From NCBI GenBank assembly GCA_947036575.1, contig CAMQSH010000054.1, positions 1 through 10,941 of the forward strand: a stretch of DNA of 10,941 bases, written 5' to 3'. The notes beneath the pieces were generated by a model. That model was not told where the DNA came from and searched no databases. It saw only the letters and a program-made list of their open reading frames with translations. This DNA is from an uncultured Brevinema sp. (lineage in GTDB: Bacteria > Spirochaetota > Brevinematia > Brevinematales > Brevinemataceae). A program made the position numbers and the translations under genes. Positions within the stretch are counted from its first letter, which is position 1. Every line of letters starts with the position of its first letter. This document shows positions 6,106 through 10,941 of this stretch, piece by piece.

Positions 6106-6138
6106 CGTTTCCTCCAAGATAATATTACTATTTTAATA

Positions 6139-6167
6139 ATTATATAATGTTATCATATATTTGTCAA
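6139..6167 (-). promoter_or_regulatory. Perfect consensus sigma-70 promoter of lipoprotein B
   Basis: On the - strand, TTGACA (6167-6162), a 17-bp spacer (6161-6145) and TATAAT (6144-6139). The spacer sequence differs from copy A but the hexamers and distance are unchanged. Confidence 0.9.
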
Positions 6168-6172
6168 CTCTT

Positions 6173-6197
6173 CTTTGTTATAAAAAAGATAACAAAG
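6173..6197. repeat. 9-bp inverted repeat just upstream of the lipoprotein B promoter
   Basis: CTTTGTTAT (6173-6181) and ATAACAAAG (6189-6197) around a 7-nt spacer, beginning 5 bp upstream of the -35 hexamer. Copy A has a degraded version in the same place. It may be an activator or repressor site, or the weak end signal of the yhfT transcript; no T-run follows on either strand. Confidence 0.45.
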
Positions 6198-6515
6198 AAA
6201 TCTTTTTCATCTATTGTAAAATATTGTAACCCATATGAATGCGATGGGCATTATAACATTTTTAATTTATAAAACTTTTCCATTAGGAGGAAATTTATTA
6301 CTTTTAAAAAATGCACAAGCTGATGCTCCTATATCAGATAAAGAATTACGCAAACCAATATTTAATCCTTTAATTAAAGTAACTTGTAATCTAGTAACAA
6401 AAATTTATGTTTTAAATAAGGTATGCTTTGTGAGGGTAAGGAGAGTTAATTTTAATAACACTTTTATTCAAATACTGTTGAGCTAGTTGAGATTGCTGAT
6501 TTAGTATGGTATTCA
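6198..6515. other. Intergenic stretch without a convincing gene
   Basis: This 318-bp region lies between the lipoprotein B promoter and the yhfT stop. The + strand has an 83-codon frame (6235-6486) with no ribosome site and no recognisable family. The - strand is open over about 35 codons (near 6390-6283) with a more protein-like stretch including NSLSDIGASACAFFKSNKF, but no start in context. It might be a remnant of a lost gene downstream of yhfT. No hairpin terminator for yhfT was found. Confidence 0.4.
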
Positions 6516-7805
6516 TTATACTTTAAATAATCCTACTAGATGTAATACGTTGATTAATAAACCTGTAAAGATAACTGCAATAGGTCCTACAGCAATAGGA
6601 ACAAGAGGTTTTTTTAGATATTTATTTAATAAGATACATCCAGCTATAATTAAAAATCCAAAATTAGGAGCCATAGTATTAGCAGCAAGCATAGCACCCA
6701 CTGTTAGTGAAAACTCTAATACTTGAGTCATAGAACTACGAATTTGATCTCCATATTTTTTTATACCAGGAAATTTATCCAAAAAGAGAGCAATTTCTTC
6801 TAAACAAAGAATTTCAAATGCAACAATAATAAAACCTAGTAAAAAAGCAAGCCAAGGATTTGGAGAGAAGATCCCTAGAGCGAATACAAAAGTCATCCCA
6901 GCTGGAGCGTAAACCCCAGTTGCTATTGCTGTTGTAGCGACTAATGGAACAAATCCTATAGCTCTAGTAAGTGCTACTATACCAGCTTCAATGGTTTTAT
7001 TGTCTGATAATAAATTTAAGGATATTGGGTCACCTATAATAATATGTAAGGAAACAGCACTTGCTATCAATCCCCCCATAATAGAAAGAACAAAGATATT
7101 TTTCTTAATTGTAGTAACACGTTCTGTAAAAATACCTAATAATGCAGTATTAGATCCCGAAACTTCTTCAGTTTTTTCTTGCACTGCAAAAATAAGCATT
7201 AAAATAACAGCAGTAAATAATGCCATTCCATCAGCGTTGAGTTTAATAGTTGATATACCAACAAATATCATTCCATAATAGGCAATAATTTGTCGTACAA
7301 TAATCGTCCCTACAAAAACAAATAAACCTTTTTTAATTCCATATTGATGAGCTACAACTAAAGCTGGAAATAAAGAAAATGTAATAATAATAGGGCTACC
7401 TAATTGAGATAATGAAGGTAAAAAGTTGATAGGTAATTTAGCAAATAAATCTACTACAACTTGAAGACCCATAAGTATACCTATAGAATATAAAGCCCCT
7501 GTTATAACACTTAAAATAATAGATAATTTCTTTTTATCATCAAACATTATTCCAATAATATCTGTACCAAGTAAAATACTATGAATAAGAATGATAGAAG
7601 TTGTTAAAGAAAAAGGAATCCCAAATCCTATTACTAGTCCAAAACTTAATGCAAAGGATGTTGCAAATAATGATTTACGATCCATTCGACCTTCTTTATA
7701 TTCTAGTAACACAGGTCTTAGACCATCATTAAAAACGGCAATATTTTGATTTACCAAATATGTTGCCAATGCTCCCACTAACCCTACGATAATAATTTCT
7801 AACAT
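6516..7805 (-). CDS. yhfT: YhfT family integral membrane protein
   Basis: A 429-residue polytopic membrane protein with about 10-12 hydrophobic segments along its whole length. It closely resembles E. coli YhfT (about 434 residues). It shares the N-terminal AVFNDGLRPVL, then RAIGFVPLVATTAIATGVY near the middle, TFVFALGIFSPNPWLAFLLG, and a C-terminal INVLHLVGLF. YhfT is thought to be a transporter of the poorly understood yhf/php operon, which also encodes a phosphotriesterase homologue, an alanine-racemase-like protein and a phosphopentomutase-like protein; the substrate is unknown. The ATG follows AAGGAG with 6 nt spacing. The only linked yhf sequences are the broken yhfZ-yhfY remnants directly upstream, 10 bp from this start. 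The gene is intact although its operon partners are lost, so it either has a stand-alone role or has not yet decayed. Confidence 0.9.
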   Translation of the reverse strand: MLEIIIVGLVGALATYLVNQNIAVFNDGLRPVLLEYKEGRMDRKSLFATSFALSFGLVIGFGIPFSLTTSIILIHSILLGTDIIGIMFDDKKKLSIILSVITGALYSIGILMGLQVVVDLFAKLPINFLPSLSQLGSPIIITFSLFPALVVAHQYGIKKGLFVFVGTIIVRQIIAYYGMIFVGISTIKLNADGMALFTAVILMLIFAVQEKTEEVSGSNTALLGIFTERVTTIKKNIFVLSIMGGLIASAVSLHIIIGDPISLNLLSDNKTIEAGIVALTRAIGFVPLVATTAIATGVYAPAGMTFVFALGIFSPNPWLAFLLGFIIVAFEILCLEEIALFLDKFPGIKKYGDQIRSSMTQVLEFSLTVGAMLAANTMAPNFGFLIIAGCILLNKYLKKPLVPIAVGPIAVIFTGLLINVLHLVGLFKV

Positions 7806-7815
7806 ATCTTACTCC

Positions 7816-8075
7816 TTATAAAATATTACCAAAATTAGCTAATATATAGTATTTTTCATTAATAGATAATTTTTCAAATATATCAATATTCTCATCCCAT
7901 AAGTTATGTGCCTGCTGAATATTTTCAAAATCATTGATCTCCTCTTTTGTATCCTCGTTCATCTCCCCCCTATACCCTCTCCAGAACTCATACGTTGTAA
8001 AGCTATAACAATATGTGTAAGCAACATAGTCATTACTTCAAAATCTATAACTATTCCTTTGTGTCCAAGGCATAC
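7816..8075 (-). pseudogene. yhfY: yhfY remnant (PRD-domain protein), truncated and frameshifted
   Basis: Similarity to the PRD-type YhfY protein is visible in two frames. The first reads DFEVMTMLLTHIVIALQR and ends in SSGEGIGGR with a stop at 7961-7959. After a run of six G (- strand, 7970-7965), the second reads MNEDTKEEIN through KYYILANFGNIL and stops at 7818-7816, matching a PRD C-terminus. The N-terminal part of YhfY is missing, because the upstream end runs in frame into yhfZ sequence. The six-G run is the likely frameshift point. The stop lies 10 bp before the yhfT start, as expected for adjoining operon genes. YhfY identity rests on the recognisable LTHIVIALQR PRD-like motif and the position between yhfZ and yhfT. 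Confidence 0.7.
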
Positions 8076-8728
8076 AATAAGAGAGTAGTAATTTGTATCA
8101 ATAAACTCAAATACATTGGTATTAAAAACACTTTGTATAAGAGAAGTTTGATCATAAAAACTATAATCTAATCCTATTTTTGAAACTTCCAAAATCGTTT
8201 CTCCGATTCTAGTAACAATAACATATCTTTCTGAATAAAACTTTTTACCATATTTGTGTAAAACTTCTAATTCATTATTTTGAAGCTAATTAAAATAAAA
8301 TTTAGATACAATACAGAAGTCCACCTTCATACCTTCAACCATTTTCATTCGCATAGAAGATCCCCTCACATACATAAAATAATATAGTACAATATACTGA
8401 ATTTCATGCTCAATCGATTCCGTCATCGTTTCATACCGTAGTTTGTAGGGAAGAGGATTAGTACAAAATATAGGATTATATTAATTAATTTGATAAATCT
8501 TTTCCAAGGAACTGCCTACCAAATAAGTCCCTTGATTTCCTTTTTTTGTAAAGAAATTACTTTTTCATATTTAGAATCTGAAAAAGTAATTTAAAGCATA
8601 TCTATAGAAACGTTTAGCTTATGTGTAACTTCTTTCAAATAGAAGGAATCCTATCTCCTATTTTAATAATACTATATAAAAAAACAAAGGTATTGTGCAA
8701 CAATTATAAATTTATATTTCTTTTGCAT
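8076..8728 (-). pseudogene. yhfZ: yhfZ remnant (HTH plus periplasmic-binding-like transcriptional regulator)
   Basis: YhfZ is the putative regulator of the yhf/php operon: an N-terminal winged-helix domain and a C-terminal substrate-binding-like domain, about 300 residues. All parts can be followed here on the - strand but in different frames. These are MQKKYKF at the ATG (8728-8726), KIGDRIPSI (about 8664-8638), KLNVSIDML, KKGNQGTYLVGSSLEKIYQIN, NPLPYKLRYETMTESI (PLPY at 8456-8445), VRGSSMRMKMVEGMKVDFCIVSKF, and KIGLDYSFYDQ. There are at least two frameshifts in the HTH part and two in-frame stops, TAA at 8483-8481 and TAG at 8288-8286. After FIDTNYYSLI the reading frame passes into yhfY-like sequence, so the yhfZ C-terminus and yhfY N-terminus were deleted together. 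The gene cannot make a functional regulator. Confidence 0.8.
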
Positions 8729-8735
8729 TACTCAA

Positions 8736-8769
8736 AATACCAATATTCAATAAATTGAATATTGGTATT
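8736..8769. repeat. 34-bp perfect inverted repeat at the old yhfZ promoter
   Basis: Two 15-bp arms, AATACCAATATTCAA (8736-8750) and TTGAATATTGGTATT (8755-8769), flank a 4-nt TAAA centre, 8 bp upstream of the yhfZ start codon. The repeat overlaps the extended -10 at 8767-8775 and the predicted transcription start. That is where a repressor operator would sit. It could also form a hairpin in RNA, but no T-run follows. Confidence 0.75.
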
Positions 8770-8775
8770 ATATCA
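8767..8775 (-). promoter_or_regulatory. Extended -10 promoter element for yhfZ
   Basis: On the - strand TGATATAAT, a perfect TATAAT (8772-8767) with the TGn extension. No good -35 hexamer is present at 16-18 bp, as is usual for extended -10 promoters. It would start transcription inside the 34-bp inverted repeat. Confidence 0.5.
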
Positions 8776-8996
8776 TGTATTTCAAAAAAAGAAATATAAA
8801 AATGGTATTAAGATAAAATCCATACAACTTATACGTGTATATTAAATTACGTATTTCAGTAAATAAAAAAATAAACAAAACATTAACTATTTTATAGGCT
8901 GTATACAGATTTTATACTAGCTATTTTATTATCAGTATTTTTACTTGATATATTACTTTTATTTATAGTACAAAAATATCACTTAGGAGCAACATT
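8776..8996. other. AT-rich divergent intergenic region
   Basis: It separates the yhfZ remnant (-) from the sulfatase-like gene (+). No reading frame of note and no hairpin. Apart from AGGAG at 8985-8989, serving the start at 8997, no + strand promoter with acceptable hexamers and spacing was found. Confidence 0.4.
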
Positions 8997-10728
8997 ATGA
9001 AATCATTTTCAAAAAGCGTTTTACTACCAGCTTTTGTACTATTTTCTTATCTCTTTTACTTGTTTTGGAGTGCTCCTCTTAATCTTATTTTACAAATGTA
9101 CACTATTAATAATCTTTATATTCTTAATAATTCTTATATTCATATTATTACTATTGTAAGTATTATTATGTTTTTTTACTCTGTGTTTCTTATATACTTC
9201 CTTTGTAAGCATCTTTATTATTTTTTTCTTGGACTTATTCTAGCATTATTATACAATTATATTTTACCTTATAGTTATGGTATTTTTACAGATAATAATA
9301 CCTTATCCCCAGAACGATCCTTTTTAAGCTTTAGTAAAGCTTATTATTTGCTAGATATCATATTAATATTAGGAAGTCTTGTAGGGACTATTTGGGCTAT
9401 AAAAAATAAGTATCATATTCAAGCACTTATTTTTTTTCTAATTTTTTATAGTGTTTTTAATATTTCTACTTTTAGTCGTGGTGTTTATTCTATTCAAAAA
9501 CCTGTAGATACTAGTATCACCTTATCGTCTAATCACCCCAATGTTTTTCATCTTATCTTTGATGGTTTGGGACCTAGAATGACTCAATATTTTTTAACTA
9601 ATAATTCCATGCCTCAAGATCTTACTAACTGGAGTAAAGATTTTACTTTCTTTGATAATGTAACGACTTTTTCTACAGCTTATACTCTATTATCTCTACC
9701 CACCATGATGGAGGGATACAAAAAGACACTAATAACTCTTTTTCAGATTTAATGAATACCAATAATATTAGTTATGCGGATCATTATATCAAATCTATTA
9801 CTAATCTGTGCAATGATCTATCATCTAATGTACAAAGTACTTATATTAGTGGGAGTTTAAATAAAACTATTCCTATTTTGTTAGTAAAAATATACAGTTC
9901 TATTCCTTATTTTATGAGATCGTACCTTGTTAACGATTACACTTGGAAACATAATAATTACCAAGAGTGGATTACTCATATTGTTGGTACTGAGATATCT
10001 GTAAAAGAGACTGCTAAAGCTACCTTAACTATTATAGTTTCTGAATATACTCATAGCTTTTGGAAATCTAAAAATAGTCCCATAACATACAAAAATACTC
10101 ACACTATTAACGATGTTGAAACAATGTTTTATCATAATACCAAAGATACCTTTCAATATATATCTTTTACTTCAAAAATTACAAAAAGAAAATGTCTATG
10201 CTAACACAAAAATTATAATTTCTAGTGATCATGGAACACATTCTCTTCATCAAAAGCAACTCATACAAGATTTTATAAATAGCATATCAACTCCTTTTAA
10301 TCAATACACTCCTGAATTTGCAAACTCTTTTTTCACAACCCTTCCTTATGATAATAAAGTGAAATTTATATTAGGTTCATTACCCAGTCTATTAATGGTT
10401 AAAGATCTTAATACAACAAATACTAAAATGAAAACAGATACTAGATTTTTATATTAGAGGAAGTGTGGAGAGTAGTTTTGGGTTAACAAATATACCTGAT
10501 TATACTGCAATGATTCCTCCAAAACGAGTTTTTAATATACCCAGTATTTCTTTTTCAACTGCTCATGGATTGTTTAGTTCAAGACGACCTCAAGTATTAC
10601 AAGAAATATCTAATACAACATATATAGAATTCACCAAAATAGAAAGTGTTTTTCCATTCAAAGCTAGCTTATTCAATGTTCCTCTCCACAATCTTACAAA
10701 TGTACCTCCTTATGAAATCATTGATTAG
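8997..10728 (+). pseudogene. Membrane-anchored sulfatase/phosphatase-superfamily protein, broken by three frameshifts
   Basis: When rejoined this is one protein of about 576 residues. The N-terminus (about 1-160) has several membrane segments. The extracytoplasmic domain begins with NVFHLIFDGLG, the first metal-site strand of the alkaline phosphatase/sulfatase superfamily. It continues through TTFSTAYTLLSLPTM, where a Thr or Ser nucleophile is expected, and has the late metal motif IIISSDHGTH. Frame is lost at the A5 run 9720-9724 (one base short), near the AT and T tracts at 10156-10167, and at the T5 run 10446-10450 (one base extra). Restoring them joins GYKK to DTNNSFSDLM, then NTKDTFQYI to LLLQKLQKENVY, then DTRF to YIRGSVESSFG. 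Relatives modify surface glycans or lipids (LTA synthase-like transferases, sulfatases); the exact activity cannot be told. It starts after AGGAG, and the next gene begins 59 bp on. Confidence 0.8.
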
Positions 10729-10787
10729 TATTGACTTTTTAGTAAGTATCATCTACAATATATAAATATGAATATAGGATTTTAATT

Positions 10788-10941
10788 ATGCGTGCAATTA
10801 TTTTATGTGCAGGAATGGGTACTCGATTACACTATTTTTCGTCTTTACAACACAAAGCTTTACTCCCTATTAATGGACTTCCTTTAATAGAAAGTAATAT
10901 TCAATATTTACAATCTAAAAACATTATGGATATTACCTTAG
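10788..10941 (+). CDS. Sugar- or choline-phosphate nucleotidyltransferase, N-terminal part
   Basis: The visible 51 codons begin MRAIILCAGMGTRL, the GxGTRL nucleotide-binding loop of the NTP_transferase family, followed by KALLPINGLPLIE, where the lysine is the conserved K-P-L type signature. Such enzymes join an NTP to a phosphorylated sugar or alcohol for surface polysaccharide or lipid synthesis. LicC-like CTP:phosphocholine cytidylyltransferases and hexose-1-phosphate nucleotidyltransferases both start this way, so the substrate is open. The ATG follows AGGA with 8 nt spacing. It lies 59 bp after the broken sulfatase-like gene on the same strand and may be co-transcribed with it in a cell-envelope cluster. 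It runs off the window end. Confidence 0.88.
   Translation, partial: MRAIILCAGMGTRLHYFSSLQHKALLPINGLPLIESNIQYLQSKNIMDITL

Larger units (their letters stand above)
6002..6124 (-). promoter_or_regulatory. Conserved 5' leader block, copy B (candidate cis-regulatory RNA or attenuator)
   Basis: Counterpart of 3758-3880, exactly 2244 bp away and in the same orientation. It differs only at 6020 (a versus g) and 6047 (c versus t). The predicted transcript starts near 6132, about 195 nt before the lipoprotein B ATG. Beyond the block, similarity to copy A drops sharply toward the gene and becomes gapped toward the promoter. The 98% identity is therefore specific to this block. Confidence 0.7.

Noticed and set aside
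3758..6124. Leader blocks as a mobile element (MITE)
   Set aside because: No terminal inverted repeats or target-site duplications. Both copies sit at the same position and orientation before paralogous genes, so duplication of the gene with its leader explains them.
6235..6486. 83-codon + strand frame between lipoprotein B and yhfT
   Set aside because: No Shine-Dalgarno, no recognisable domain, and the better protein-like stretch is on the opposite strand. Reported only as intergenic sequence.
6991..7278. 95-codon + strand frame inside yhfT
   Set aside because: Antisense to a conserved membrane protein, a typical complement of hydrophobic codons.
7906..8088. 60-codon + strand frame over the yhfY remnant
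   Set aside because: Antisense to the PRD-like sequence and lacking a ribosome site.
8736..8769. 34-bp inverted repeat as an intrinsic terminator
   Set aside because: The stem is AT-rich and not followed by a T-run on either strand, and its position at the yhfZ promoter fits an operator better.
9752..10728. The three downstream sulfatase frames as separate genes
   Set aside because: They lack ribosome sites and join seamlessly into one superfamily protein after single-base corrections.

Overview
The window reads as an AT-rich chromosome segment from a diderm bacterium. Three things support that: two lipoproteins with clear lipoboxes, a predicted outer-membrane protein ending in Phe, and Sec-type signal peptides. 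A spirochaete (Brachyspira or Brevinema type) fits the overall look best, but this is an inference from gene style and a low-GC fusobacterium-like host is not excluded. No rRNA, tRNA, CRISPR array, transposase or phage gene was seen.

Layout. (1) 1-2930, + strand: three single-gene units, each closed by a clear intrinsic terminator. They encode a DAACS-family sodium:amino-acid symporter, a secreted ankyrin-repeat protein and deoxyribose-phosphate aldolase (deoC). (2) 2960-6197, - strand: two paralogous amino-acid-binding lipoproteins (72% identical) on either side of an outer-membrane protein gene. Each paralogue is driven by a perfect consensus sigma-70 promoter (TTGACA-17-TATAAT) and has a leader of about 200 nt. 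The two leaders share a 123-bp block with only two differences, far more conserved than the coding regions. The block contains an 11-residue leader ORF (MALFWRYLRSK) behind a perfect Shine-Dalgarno, a second possible 10-residue ORF and mutually exclusive hairpins. This is the best candidate in the window for an undescribed regulatory element. (3) 6516-8728, - strand: an intact yhfT membrane protein lies downstream of a decayed yhfZ-yhfY remnant (in-frame stops, frameshifts and an internal deletion). In E. coli the order is yhfZ-Y-X-W-php-U-T-S, so most of that operon is gone here. A perfect 34-bp inverted repeat overlaps the old yhfZ promoter. (4) 8997-10941, + strand: a membrane-anchored sulfatase/phosphatase-superfamily gene broken by three frameshifts at short simple repeats, followed by the start of a sugar/choline-phosphate nucleotidyltransferase.

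How the parts relate. Much of the window concerns amino-acid or small-molecule uptake: the symporter, the two orphan binding proteins with no permease or ATPase beside them, and YhfT. Positions 7816-10728 form a zone of gene decay. The paired leaders suggest that the two binding lipoproteins share one post-transcriptional control, possibly amino-acid sensing through the leader peptide.
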